Shown here: piece after piece, positions 12,291 to 21,140 of the stretch
Numbering within the stretch: position 1 is the stretch's first letter
How the letters are laid out: every line of letters starts with the position of its first letter
DNA from: Rhodospirillales bacterium
Lineage (GTDB): Bacteria > Pseudomonadota > Alphaproteobacteria > Rhodospirillales > UBA2165
Assembly: GCA_012960465.1 (NCBI GenBank)
Contig: DUBF01000160.1
Coordinates: 1-64,000, forward strand
Reading direction: 5' to 3'
Length of the DNA: 64,000 nt
Position numbers and translations under genes: made by a program
Notes under the pieces: generated by a model
The model's database searches: none
What the model saw: the letters and a program-made list of their open reading frames with translations, nothing else
Told to the model about the DNA's origin: nothing

Positions 12291-12685
12291 TAATCTGCCT
12301 CCTCCACTTCATTGTAGGAATTTTGATATTGCTGAGAAAACTGCCGGAGTTTTCGCACTAAAGCTAAAAATTCAACTCTGACGTCGCTTGGAACGCTGTA
12401 AAATTCACTTACAAGCTGAAGAAGTTCATTATCATCAGTATTAAAAGGGCCATTTTTATCTATGAAAAAATAATTCATAGATACCCCCAAAACATCCGCA
12501 CAGTCTTTGAGCCTCTCAACCGTTACTCGGTTTTCACCTGTTTCGTATTTATGTATTTGCTGTGCCCGAACACCTAATAAATCTCCCAATTCACCCTGCG
12601 AAAGGCTCCGGTTCTGACGAAGAAAACTCAGTTTCTTGCCTAATTTCACATTGAATTCTGTGTTTTTTGGTTTTGCTTGCTCCAT
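12290..12685 (-). CDS. XRE-family transcriptional regulator
   Basis: About 131 residues from the chosen ATG at 12685; the frame stays open to an ATG at 12778. A cro/cI helix-turn-helix occupies residues 13-65 (LSQGELGDLLGVRAQQIHKYE is its core), followed by a short C-terminal helical region. It is divergent from the T4SS operon across a 270-base intergenic segment with two CGGGATT words 21 bases apart, a plausible operator. It is probably the repressor controlling transfer genes and itself. Confidence 0.88.
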   Translation of the reverse strand: MEQAKPKNTEFNVKLGKKLSFLRQNRSLSQGELGDLLGVRAQQIHKYETGENRVTVERLKDCADVLGVSMNYFFIDKNGPFNTDDNELLQLVSEFYSVPSDVRVEFLALVRKLRQFSQQYQNSYNEVEEAD

Positions 12686-12809
12686 TTTTTTAAGTCCATT
12701 TGTGTGGTTTGCAAGCACAGCCAAAGTATCAAACCCCATCATTGATTTGGCATGTCTCCCAATCTTTAGCTCTACCAAGACATGCGCGCGCTTTTGTTAA
12801 GATCATTAT

Positions 12810-12855
12810 CGGGATTTTTATTTGACTAAACGGGATTCAACCTGATGCGTATAAT
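12810..12855 (+). promoter_or_regulatory. Candidate T4SS promoter and repressor operator
   Basis: A perfect -10 hexamer TATAAT lies at 12850-12855, about 100 bases before virB2. A TTGACT at 12822-12827 is 22 bases away, too far for a standard -35. Two direct CGGGATT words begin at 12810 and 12831, exactly two helical turns apart, and could be sites for the divergent XRE regulator. I inferred this from spacing only. Confidence 0.4.
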
Positions 12856-12954
12856 TTTACTGGATTTATTAACTCTGAGGTGAAAGTCGTTGAAATTGCT
12901 GCACAGTCCCTTTTTATGAATTTGTGAAAATTCAATTATGAGTAAGGATGCGCC

Positions 12955-13245
12955 ATGAAATACCAGTTCGTTTTATTTTTATTAATATCAATGATACTGG
13001 TCTCATATCCTGACGTAGCCCATGCTCAAGCTTTGTTTGACTCTGGGACAAACTTTTTAAATGCTTTAATGGATCTTCTGACCAACACCTGGGCACGCAT
13101 TATTGCCATTATTGCTGTTGTTGCTCTAGGTATTCTCTGGATGACTGGGCGATTGGCTTGGGGCATTGCGGCTTCAGTCATTGGCGGTATTATTCTCGTT
13201 TTTGGCGCTCCTGCGATTGTGGACAGCATAGCCGGCTCATTATAA
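12955..13245 (+). CDS. virB2: VirB2/TrbC-family pilin subunit
   Basis: 96 residues. A long signal peptide ends near AHA-Q (residue 24), followed by two hydrophobic helices separated by a short WMTGRLAWG loop, the standard VirB2 topology. It is the major conjugative pilin subunit and the first gene of the rightward T4SS operon. Its size and position ahead of virB3 fit the family. Confidence 0.9.
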   Translation: MKYQFVLFLLISMILVSYPDVAHAQALFDSGTNFLNALMDLLTNTWARIIAIIAVVALGILWMTGRLAWGIAASVIGGIILVFGAPAIVDSIAGSL

Positions 13246-13258
13246 GGAGCTGGTTAAA

Positions 13259-13567
13259 GTGGAGTTTAAAAATAATCAAGATTTAGACCCTTTATTCATT
13301 GGCATGACAAGACCGCCTCTCGTATTGGGCGTCCCAATGGAGTTTTTCGGGATCAATTTCATACTCTTTGGCATCGGTATGATTGCCTTTGCTTCTCTCT
13401 CCGGCAAAGCCCTCTTTTTCTTAAGTGTTTGCGTTCCGCTCCATATCGCAGCGTATATTTTGACGGAAAAAGAGCCTCACTGGATGAGCATTTATATTAC
13501 TAAATTAACGAGGTGTGGCCCGATACAAAACAGAGCGTTTTGGAAATCAAACAGCTATAAACCATGA
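13259..13567 (+). CDS. virB3: VirB3 inner-membrane T4SS protein
   Basis: 102 residues starting with GTG, 13 bases after virB2 and preceded by AAGGAG. The family signature 'DPLFIGMTRPPLVLGVP' appears near the N-terminus, followed by two membrane helices and a basic tail. VirB3 anchors VirB4 at the inner membrane and takes part in pilus assembly. Confidence 0.92.
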   Translation: MEFKNNQDLDPLFIGMTRPPLVLGVPMEFFGINFILFGIGMIAFASLSGKALFFLSVCVPLHIAAYILTEKEPHWMSIYITKLTRCGPIQNRAFWKSNSYKP

Positions 13568-13582
13568 AAGGACTAAGCCTCA

Positions 13583-15991
13583 ATGCTAAAAGCGGCGAGA
13601 AAAGAAGATATGAGATACGGTCATGTTGCAAAACGTGAGATCTCTGTCGAGTCCTTCATTCCCTACTCGCGTCACTTAAATGATACGACGCTCAAAACCA
13701 AAGCTGGCTATCTCCTGAAAATCATCAAAGTGGAAGGGCTTCCTTTTGAAACGTCCGATCAGGTTGATTTGGATAGCCGGAAAAACATCCGTGCCACATT
13801 ATTAAGAGGGATCAGCAATTCCCGATTTGCCATTTATCAGCACACTATTCGAAGGCAGGTCTTTGACCAGCTGGATTCTCATTTCGACAATCAATTCTGC
13901 GACGATCTCGACCGCGCCTATCAAAAGAAGCTCAGCACGAAGAAGATGTTTGAAAACGCTCAATATATCACAATCATTCGAAGGCCAGCCAAAAGCAAAA
14001 TTGGCCTTATGTCTGAACTCAGCCGGACATTGTTCTCCAAAGTCGATAAAGACCATCAAAAACAAAATGAAGCTGAAAATCTTCGCGCTCTCAACGAAGC
14101 GGTCAATAACATCCTTTCCACTCTCAAACCCTATAAGCCTAAGCTACTGAGCGTGCAAAAGGACGATCATGGCTTTTATTCGGAAAATCTATCCTTCCTC
14201 TCATATCTGATTAATTTTGAGAATAAAAAGGTGAGACTGCCGGAACAATCAATCGCCAGTTATTTACCTGAAAAGCGCATTTCATTTGGCCGCGAGACAT
14301 TCGAATTAAGAGGCGCCGCACCCAATGACATCAAACTCGGCGCTGTCTTATCCGTAAAAGAATATGCCTCCACCACAGGCGCGGGGATGCTTGATAATCT
14401 GCTTGCCCTGCCCCATGAATTTATTCTGTGTCAGAGTTTCGGCTTTGTCGATCGGCAGACATCACTGTCCGCTATGAATGAGGCCGAGCGTAAAATGATT
14501 GCAACAGAATCCGGTGCAGAAAGCCTTATTCTGGATATTCAGGATGCGCGTAATGATCTGGCCTCCGGCCTCTCGACCTTTGGCGAGCATCATATTTCTC
14601 TGACCGTCCATGCAGGTGATAAAGACAGGCTCGATTTCGGGATCAGCGATATTTTGAGCGTCTTTACCAATATCGGACTAATATCCGCGCGAGAAGATGT
14701 AAATTTAGAACCTGCATTTTGGGCTAATCTTCCGGGGAATTTCAGCTATATTGCAAGGCGTTCTCTGATTTCGAATAAGAATTTTGCAAGTTTTGCGAGC
14801 CTTCACACATTTCCGGCCGGAAGCAAAACTGGCAATCACTGGGGAGAAGCTATCACACGGCTCGAAACCACGTCTGGTACTCCCTACTGGTTTAATTTTC
14901 ATGAGCGGGATGTCGGCAACTTTACTGTGATCGGCCCAACCGGAACAGGTAAAACAGTCCTCCTCACCTTCCTCATGGCGCAAGCACAGCGCGTAAAACC
15001 AAGATCAGTCTATTTTGATAAGGATCGCGGTGCTGAAATTTTCATTCGTGCGATTGGCGGGGATTATACCAATGTCATCTCTGGTGAGCCAACTGGTCTG
15101 AACCCTCTGCAAATTGATGATACCCCTGCAAATAGAGCCTTTATAAAAGACTGGCTCGATTTGATTATCACATCAGATGGCGGGGCAAAATTATCACCGC
15201 AGGAAAGTGATATTCTCAGCGATGCTATCAGAGCCAATTTTGAAACGCCGCTTGAACACAGGCGGCTTCGATATTTTTCAGAGCTTTTGGCAGGATATGA
15301 CTCTGGCGATGCATATTCCCTATCAGCCAGAATAGCCAAATGGCACAGTGGGGGCGAAAAAGCATGGCTCTTTGATAATGAGGAAGACACACTCTCGCTT
15401 GGAAATTCCACACTAGGCTTTGATCTTACGTCTATATTAGATGATGCCACCTCACGCGCACCATGGCTCATGTATATTTTTCATCGTATTTCGGCGCTCA
15501 TGGACGGGCAAAAGACAATTATCATGCTCGATGAAGGCTGGAAAATGCTTGATGATCCGGTTTTTACCTACCGTATCAAAGACTGGATGAAAACAATCCG
15601 TAAACAAAACGGCATTCTGGGCTTTGCCACGCAATCGGTGCGAGATGCCCTAAATTCCGATGTGGGGGATACCATCATCGAGCAATCTCCTACACAGATA
15701 TTCTTGCCTAATAATAAGGCCTCCGAAGAAGATTACTGCAAAGGCTTTGGTCTGACCCAGCATGAACTGAAACTCATTCGTGAAATATCACCTGAATCAC
15801 GTTGCTTTCTCATCAAACATGGCAGCGACTCCGTTATCGCCCGTCTTGATTTAAGCGGCATGGATGATTTCATCGCCGTTTTGTCAGGGCGCACGGAAAG
15901 CGTCAATCTCATGGATCAAATTATCTCTGAAACCAGCCCTAACCCCGAAGACTGGCTTGGGCTTTTTATTCAAAGGAGAACCCAAACATGA
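13583..15991 (+). CDS. virB4: VirB4 ATPase of the T4SS
   Basis: 802 residues. The N-terminal CagE/TrbE-type half is followed by a RecA-like ATPase with Walker A GPTGTGKT (about 451-458), Walker B IIMLDEG (about 645) and a downstream Gln motif FATQS. VirB4 energises pilus biogenesis and substrate passage. The stop overlaps the virB5 start (ATGA). Full length. Confidence 0.96.
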   Translation: MLKAARKEDMRYGHVAKREISVESFIPYSRHLNDTTLKTKAGYLLKIIKVEGLPFETSDQVDLDSRKNIRATLLRGISNSRFAIYQHTIRRQVFDQLDSHFDNQFCDDLDRAYQKKLSTKKMFENAQYITIIRRPAKSKIGLMSELSRTLFSKVDKDHQKQNEAENLRALNEAVNNILSTLKPYKPKLLSVQKDDHGFYSENLSFLSYLINFENKKVRLPEQSIASYLPEKRISFGRETFELRGAAPNDIKLGAVLSVKEYASTTGAGMLDNLLALPHEFILCQSFGFVDRQTSLSAMNEAERKMIATESGAESLILDIQDARNDLASGLSTFGEHHISLTVHAGDKDRLDFGISDILSVFTNIGLISAREDVNLEPAFWANLPGNFSYIARRSLISNKNFASFASLHTFPAGSKTGNHWGEAITRLETTSGTPYWFNFHERDVGNFTVIGPTGTGKTVLLTFLMAQAQRVKPRSVYFDKDRGAEIFIRAIGGDYTNVISGEPTGLNPLQIDDTPANRAFIKDWLDLIITSDGGAKLSPQESDILSDAIRANFETPLEHRRLRYFSELLAGYDSGDAYSLSARIAKWHSGGEKAWLFDNEEDTLSLGNSTLGFDLTSILDDATSRAPWLMYIFHRISALMDGQKTIIMLDEGWKMLDDPVFTYRIKDWMKTIRKQNGILGFATQSVRDALNSDVGDTIIEQSPTQIFLPNNKASEEDYCKGFGLTQHELKLIREISPESRCFLIKHGSDSVIARLDLSGMDDFIAVLSGRTESVNLMDQIISETSPNPEDWLGLFIQRRTQT

Positions 15992-16734
15992 ATAAATTCC
16001 TTATTGCAGTCATTGCTACGACCTTGGTGCTTTTCGCTTCCAACCCCTCAAAGGCGCAAGGCATCCCTGTGTATGATGCCTCTGGATATGCGCAGCTCAT
16101 CGCTCAGCTTGATGCTATGGCAGATGACTATGCCAATCAGATTGACCAGCTCGAAGAAGCGGTGAGACAAGCCGATGCAATTACCGGAACGCGCAATATG
16201 GGCGATGTAGCAAACGGGGTATTTGAACAGCAACTTCGCCAGTATCTACCCAATACCTGGCAGGACACGCTCAATATGATTAACGGCGCGCCTATTCCTA
16301 ATGGCGCTTTGGGAACACAAAATATCTATAGCAATCTTTATAGTGAGTTTGATCCCTTATCAGGAGCGACAATCATGGCTTCTGATCCAAGCGGACAAGT
16401 CGCCAAAGCCATTGACCGCAGAACTGGCACGACCTATGCCGCAATCGCAGCCAGTGAACAGGCTTACAACAATATCCCTGTTCGGATGCAGACTTATGAA
16501 TCTTTGCTAAGCGAGCTGAATAATAGCGATGATTTAAAAGCATCTGTTGATCTGAATGCCCGCATTGCTGCTGAGAACGGCATTTTGATGAATGAGATTA
16601 TGCGCCTGAATGCCATTCAAATTCAGCAAAACTCATCCATTGATAATACGCAGCTCATGGAAAACCGCCGCGCGGCAACATTTAACCAATATGACCCTGA
16701 ACTCGCAAGACAGGCCATTGAATTCCCAGATTAA
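15988..16734 (+). CDS. virB5: VirB5-like minor pilin / TrbJ-type protein
   Basis: 248 residues with a signal peptide ending near SKAQG (residue 24). It is helical, with Gln- and Asn-rich heptads (for example IDQLEEAVRQADAITGTRN), as in VirB5/TrbJ proteins at the pilus tip. The ATG overlaps the virB4 stop. Sequence conservation is weak in this family, so position in the operon is the main support. Confidence 0.8.
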   Translation: MNKFLIAVIATTLVLFASNPSKAQGIPVYDASGYAQLIAQLDAMADDYANQIDQLEEAVRQADAITGTRNMGDVANGVFEQQLRQYLPNTWQDTLNMINGAPIPNGALGTQNIYSNLYSEFDPLSGATIMASDPSGQVAKAIDRRTGTTYAAIAASEQAYNNIPVRMQTYESLLSELNNSDDLKASVDLNARIAAENGILMNEIMRLNAIQIQQNSSIDNTQLMENRRAATFNQYDPELARQAIEFPD

Positions 16735-16747
16735 GGAGAAAACACGC

Positions 16748-16933
16748 ATGAAAAAACTACTCACCCTCTCATTTGTACTGATCGCATTTAGCGTTTCGGG
16801 CTGCTCGCATTACAGCGAAAAGAAAGCCCCATGTGGCAATAAAAAGACAGCCAGCTTGTCCGGCAATCCTTGTGATCCGTTGCCGATAAATGTCGCAGAG
16901 ATCACCAAGGCCAAAACGAAGGATCATTCATGA
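16748..16933 (+). CDS. Small T4SS lipoprotein (VirB7-like position)
   Basis: 61 residues. The start at 16748 follows AAGGAG and gives a signal peptide with lipobox VSGC (Cys19). The mature part is short with several Cys and ends in a Lys-rich tail. VirB7-type lipoproteins stabilise VirB9 in the outer-membrane core; this small protein before virB6 could be the counterpart. An in-frame ATG inside virB5 (16610) would destroy the signal peptide and is rejected. The stop overlaps the next start (ATGA). Confidence 0.72.
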   Translation: MKKLLTLSFVLIAFSVSGCSHYSEKKAPCGNKKTASLSGNPCDPLPINVAEITKAKTKDHS

Positions 16934-17322
16934 GAAAGACCCTTCTTCTAGCCTTAACATCATTATCTTTGAGCGCGTGCATTCAAGAGGGCAATCCCTT
17001 GCAGGATGTTGAGACAAATACGCTCGCGCAAAAAATCTTCGAAAGTCAAAACTATAAAAGCTTTTGCGGGAAGATGTGGGCGAACCCTGACTCTATTAGC
17101 GCAGACGGCCAAAAATATAAAGAATGTGAAGACCGCGCCTCCCTCATTGCAATTTCTCTTAAAGAGGCGGGATTAGGCGATATTTCTGCCCGTAATGTCA
17201 AAGCCATCAAGCGTTGGAGCGAAATTGATCTGATTATTGAACGCCTTCAAGACGAAGCGCGCAAAAAAGCCCGTGAAGACAGCAAAAATCTCTGGGGTGA
17301 TTGGAGCAAGAAACAAGAATGA
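16930..17322 (+). CDS. T4SS-operon lipoprotein of unknown function
   Basis: 130 residues with lipobox LSAC (Cys17). The mature protein is charged and helical, with three further Cys (FCG, ECED) and a Lys/Arg/Glu-rich C-terminus. It overlaps both neighbours by ATGA. Lipoproteins in this position sometimes act in entry exclusion (EexN) or core assembly, but no clear EexN motif is visible, so I leave the function open. Confidence 0.72.
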   Translation: MRKTLLLALTSLSLSACIQEGNPLQDVETNTLAQKIFESQNYKSFCGKMWANPDSISADGQKYKECEDRASLIAISLKEAGLGDISARNVKAIKRWSEIDLIIERLQDEARKKAREDSKNLWGDWSKKQE

Positions 17323-18326
17323 TCGAGGCTCTCATCAACAATATTGATAGTGTCATTCTCGCATTCGTCCAAGGTGCGTTTGGCAGCCTGACGCCGACTG
17401 TTCAGCTTCTCTGGCGATTGATGTTCATCATCTTTATTGCCGTTTTTGGTTATAAAGTCATTATTTCCGGCCGTTTTGCCGCTACAGACTTAATCGTAAA
17501 TACATTAAAGATTATCGTTCTCCTTTTAATCGCAACCGAGTGGGATACGTTCTTCCTCCTTGTTTATAATATGGCGACTGATCTCCCCTCCGATGTGGCC
17601 GGCCAAATCATGACAGGCGCAGCTAATGCAACACCGAATGCGGTCGCAACTGACGATACATCCGCAAACACCATCCTCTCCCAGTTTTATGACCGAGCCA
17701 AGGATATTGTCAGTGATATTTTGGAAGGGGCTGGCTGGTCGGATTTAGGGAAATACTTCCATGCCGCAGTGATCTGGTTTGGGGCTTTGGCACTCACCGG
17801 CTATGCCGCGATGCTGATTATATTGGCTAAGATTGCTGTCGCTATTCTGCTTTCAATCGGGCCGCTCTTCATATTGCTTTTGATTTTTGCCAATACGCGC
17901 AATTTATTTGAGGGCTGGCTGCGCACACTACTCAATTACGCCATCATACCAATATTCGTCTATGCCTTGCTCGCCTTGCTCTTAACGATTGCAGAGCCGC
18001 CTCTTCAAAATCTCGAAAATAATTCAAGTGGAGATGCACAGACCCTTTCGTATATCGGCCCATTCTTCTTTGTCTCAATCGTCTCGGTTCTTCTGCTCAT
18101 GCAGATTATGAACATGGCGGCATCAGTCACGGGCGGTCTTTCCTTATCAACAATGGGATCGGCAGCTTGGACATCACGATTAGCATCACGCTTTGGCAAG
18201 GGAACGCCCAAAGGCTCATTCACAACTGGCGTAATGGGCTACAACATTGCCCGTCACCCGGTTCAAACAGGAAAAGCTATGAGCGCGCGCGTGACGACAG
18301 CTGCCAAAAATATTAGAGGATTTTAG
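17319..18326 (+). CDS. virB6: VirB6/TrbL polytopic T4SS protein
   Basis: 335 residues from the ATG at 17319, chosen because it overlaps the upstream stop (ATGA). It has six or more membrane helices and a large periplasmic loop (about 85-140), followed by the well-conserved central helices with 'LILLLIFANTRNLFEGWLR'-like sequence. VirB6 forms part of the inner-membrane channel. The C-terminus is cytoplasmic, Gly/Lys/Arg-rich. Confidence 0.9.
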   Translation: MIEALINNIDSVILAFVQGAFGSLTPTVQLLWRLMFIIFIAVFGYKVIISGRFAATDLIVNTLKIIVLLLIATEWDTFFLLVYNMATDLPSDVAGQIMTGAANATPNAVATDDTSANTILSQFYDRAKDIVSDILEGAGWSDLGKYFHAAVIWFGALALTGYAAMLIILAKIAVAILLSIGPLFILLLIFANTRNLFEGWLRTLLNYAIIPIFVYALLALLLTIAEPPLQNLENNSSGDAQTLSYIGPFFFVSIVSVLLLMQIMNMAASVTGGLSLSTMGSAAWTSRLASRFGKGTPKGSFTTGVMGYNIARHPVQTGKAMSARVTTAAKNIRGF

Positions 18327-18329
18327 AAA

Positions 18330-19007
18330 GTGACCAATACAAAGACACCGGAATATTATAAAAAAGGCGAAACATGGGATCAGGAAGTCATTGCCAATGC
18401 CTTGCTATCGCGCAACCGCGCTTGGATCATGGCTTTTTTCTGTATGGGCATTGCGGCGCTCTCTCTTTTGACGCTGATTTTGATCTTACCGCTTAAAACC
18501 TTTGAGCCTTATGTTGTGACTGTTGATCAAACTACGGGCTATCTCGAAGTCACCAAAGGACTTTATGATGGAAGTCTCACACAAGATGAAGCGGTAACAC
18601 AAGCCAATCTTGTGAAATACGTATCTTTGCGAGAACAGTATAATCCGGCCATTTTAAAAGAAAACTATGAAGCTGTAGAACTCATGTCTGATGGGGAAGC
18701 CTTGAAGGAATTTCAAGAGCTTTGGTCTGGAACGAACCCCGATAACCCCTCACGAAAGCTTGGCACAAAAGCCTCTATCGACATCAAAATCAAGTCTGTG
18801 TCCTTCATCAATGACAAAACGGCGTCAGTGCGTTTTATGCGCGAGGTCAGAGAAAATGACCGCATAAAAACAGGGCATTTCAACGCTGTTATCCAGTTTC
18901 AATATTCGCAAAAACCCATGCAGATGAAAGACAGATTTTCTAATCCGCTTGGCTTTCAAGTCACGCATTACCGTATTAACCCAGAAGTATTGGAGAGAGT
19001 TCGATGA
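18330..19007 (+). CDS. virB8: VirB8 inner-membrane T4SS protein
   Basis: 225 residues starting with GTG three bases after the virB6 stop, preceded by AGAGG. A single membrane helix (about 30-52) is followed by the periplasmic NTF2-like domain ('YVVTVDQTTG' opens it, 'NPLGFQVTHYRINPE' closes it). VirB8 is the assembly platform linking VirB9/VirB10. The end overlaps virB9. Confidence 0.93.
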   Translation: MTNTKTPEYYKKGETWDQEVIANALLSRNRAWIMAFFCMGIAALSLLTLILILPLKTFEPYVVTVDQTTGYLEVTKGLYDGSLTQDEAVTQANLVKYVSLREQYNPAILKENYEAVELMSDGEALKEFQELWSGTNPDNPSRKLGTKASIDIKIKSVSFINDKTASVRFMREVRENDRIKTGHFNAVIQFQYSQKPMQMKDRFSNPLGFQVTHYRINPEVLERVR

Positions 19008-19951
19008 CATTTAAAAAACTGCTATTAGGCGTGAGCCTGATTTCCTGCCTATCAATATCCCCTGCCCTTGCAGGTAAATACCCACGACCAACAAGTGCCG
19101 ATAGCCGCGTAAAAGTCGTTACTTATCATGAAAATGATGTTTATCAGATCAGAGGACATTACGGCTATTCAACGGTGATTGAATTTTCGGAAAAAGAGCG
19201 CATTCAGACGATCTCTTTGGGTGATACGGCAAGCTGGCAAGTCATGAAGCCCGGCCAGCCCAATATCATGTTCATCAAGCCTTTAGAGGAAGATGCCGAA
19301 ACCAATATGACTGTGATTACAGATAAAAGAATTTATACCTTCGAGGTAACTGCAGGAGATGCCTATTCACCTCGGTCTTCGGACTTAACATTCCGCCTGA
19401 AATTTCATTACGCCGATGAAGCCGCCAAAGAGCTGGCCTTTATCGGCAGCGTCTCCCAAGCCCATTTCAATCCGCTAGATAATGTCAGCGCCTCGGATTT
19501 AAATTTTGATTACAGCTATGCCGGATCAAAACGTCTTCGCCCCATCCGCGCATTCGATGATGGCGTTTTCACATACTTCCAGTTTGAAGATTTTGATGTG
19601 ATGCCTGCTATCTTTAGTGTTGATGAAAATGGGAATGAACGCCTCGTCAATTTCAATCTTCAAGGTCAATATTTGGTTGTCACTGGCGTCGGCTCTCAAT
19701 TCACGCTTAGAGACGGTGATACTGCCACTTGTATTTGGAATGATGCCTATCCTCAAGTTGAACCGGCATCCTATGACCCCGAACCCATTGCAGAGCTGGA
19801 AGAGGTTAAAGAGATAGATGTTGCTTCTGTGCCTGTTCCTTCTCAAAAACCTGACATTGCTGCCCTTCAAGCTGAAGAAGAAAAGCCAAGCCTTTTGGCG
19901 CAGCTCTTTTCCAATTTCGATAGTCCCAAAACTACGAGCCTGAATGAGTAA
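19004..19951 (+). CDS. virB9: VirB9 outer-membrane core protein
   Basis: 315 residues with a signal peptide (ALAGKYPRP marks the mature N-terminus). The N-terminal domain has the typical 'ISLGDTASWQV' and 'NMFIKP' beta elements. The C-terminal domain contains 'PIRAFDDGVFTYFQF', diagnostic of VirB9/TraO. An extra Pro/Glu-rich tail of about 55 residues follows the conserved domain. It forms the outer-membrane core with VirB10. Confidence 0.94.
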   Translation: MTFKKLLLGVSLISCLSISPALAGKYPRPTSADSRVKVVTYHENDVYQIRGHYGYSTVIEFSEKERIQTISLGDTASWQVMKPGQPNIMFIKPLEEDAETNMTVITDKRIYTFEVTAGDAYSPRSSDLTFRLKFHYADEAAKELAFIGSVSQAHFNPLDNVSASDLNFDYSYAGSKRLRPIRAFDDGVFTYFQFEDFDVMPAIFSVDENGNERLVNFNLQGQYLVVTGVGSQFTLRDGDTATCIWNDAYPQVEPASYDPEPIAELEEVKEIDVASVPVPSQKPDIAALQAEEEKPSLLAQLFSNFDSPKTTSLNE

Positions 19952-19963
19952 GGATATTATGAT

Positions 19964-21130
19964 ATGAATGATCAAACCCCGCCTGATAGATTCGATGAAG
20001 AGCCTAAGCCAAAACCTTTGGATGGTGATCGTGAATTTCCGACCATAGCTCAAGGCTCAAACGCATCCAAATTTGGAATTTTTGCATTTCTGGCTGTTGG
20101 CGTTATCGCAATCATCTTTGTCGCATTGGATGGCATGGAGAAATCCGCCCCGCGTGAGCTGACCACCCCTGAAGAAATCGAGTTTAGAACGCCTACTCCT
20201 TCCGGCCCTTATATTGAAATTGAAGAACAGGCCGAAGTGCCAATAGAACAACTCGTTCCCCCGATTGATGAGCGTGAATTATATGATCCGCTAGAAGCGC
20301 AGCGCGAGCTACAAATGCAGCAAGAAGCATTGCGTTTGGCGCGGGAACAAAAGAAGCGCATGGAAGAGCGCAGACGCTCCCCTCAAGTCATCTTTGATAA
20401 CAGTGGTTCAGCTCAAGGCAATGTTGCCGGCGGGGCTGCTTCCCAAGGCGGGCAAGGATCACTTCTTGGGGGCGGTGAACAAGACCCCAATATCGCCTTT
20501 GCTAATCAATATGCAAATAGCGATGTTGAAATAGCAACGGCTTCACAGTTACAAAATCTGGATACGCTTGTGACACAAGGCACATTGATTGATGGAATAT
20601 TAGAAACGGCCATTCAAAGCGATCTTCCAGGATTGGTGCGTGCGATTGTAAGTGAAGATGTCTATTCCTTTAATGGCTCTCACCTTATCATTCCCAAAGG
20701 ATCGAAGTTAATCGGTCGTTATCGCTCAGGGCTTGTTCGCGGGCAATCACGCGTTTTTGTGATCTGGAACCGCCTTATCAGAAATGACGGTGTGAGCATC
20801 AATATCGGCTCATACGGCACGGATGATTTAGGGCGCAGCGGTTTGGCAGGGGAAGTTGATACGCACTTCTTTGAACGCTTTGGCTCTTCGGTACTTCTCT
20901 CACTTATAGATGGGGCTATCCAGATTGGCGTGAATGCCATAGATGATGACGATCAGGCCACTGTTGCGCTTGATACAGGCACAGATTTTTCAAGATCAGC
21001 CGAAATCGCCCTTGATAACTCTATAGGAATACCGCCAACGGTGCATGTTCACCAAGGCGCCCGCATCAAGGTCTTTGTCGGCAAGGATTTGGATTTCTCG
21101 CAAGTCGCCGGAAATATCCCGAAACATTGA
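19964..21130 (+). CDS. virB10: VirB10 energy-sensing T4SS core protein
   Basis: 388 residues: a cytoplasmic N-terminus, one membrane helix (about 35-52), a Pro/Glu-rich periplasmic stalk with a Gln/Arg/Glu coiled region (about 105-140), then the TrbI beta-barrel domain with 'GTLIDGILETAIQSDLPG' and 'IPKGSKLIGRY'. The antenna region and 'VHQGARIKVFVGKDLDF' end are present. It spans both membranes in the core complex. Confidence 0.95.
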   Translation: MNDQTPPDRFDEEPKPKPLDGDREFPTIAQGSNASKFGIFAFLAVGVIAIIFVALDGMEKSAPRELTTPEEIEFRTPTPSGPYIEIEEQAEVPIEQLVPPIDERELYDPLEAQRELQMQQEALRLAREQKKRMEERRRSPQVIFDNSGSAQGNVAGGAASQGGQGSLLGGGEQDPNIAFANQYANSDVEIATASQLQNLDTLVTQGTLIDGILETAIQSDLPGLVRAIVSEDVYSFNGSHLIIPKGSKLIGRYRSGLVRGQSRVFVIWNRLIRNDGVSINIGSYGTDDLGRSGLAGEVDTHFFERFGSSVLLSLIDGAIQIGVNAIDDDDQATVALDTGTDFSRSAEIALDNSIGIPPTVHVHQGARIKVFVGKDLDFSQVAGNIPKH

Positions 21131-21140
21131 AAGGCGTGAG

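Noticed and set aside
12822-12855. TTGACT and TATAAT as one standard promoter
   Set aside because: Spacing of 22 bases is outside the usual 16-18; only the -10 is retained as a candidate.
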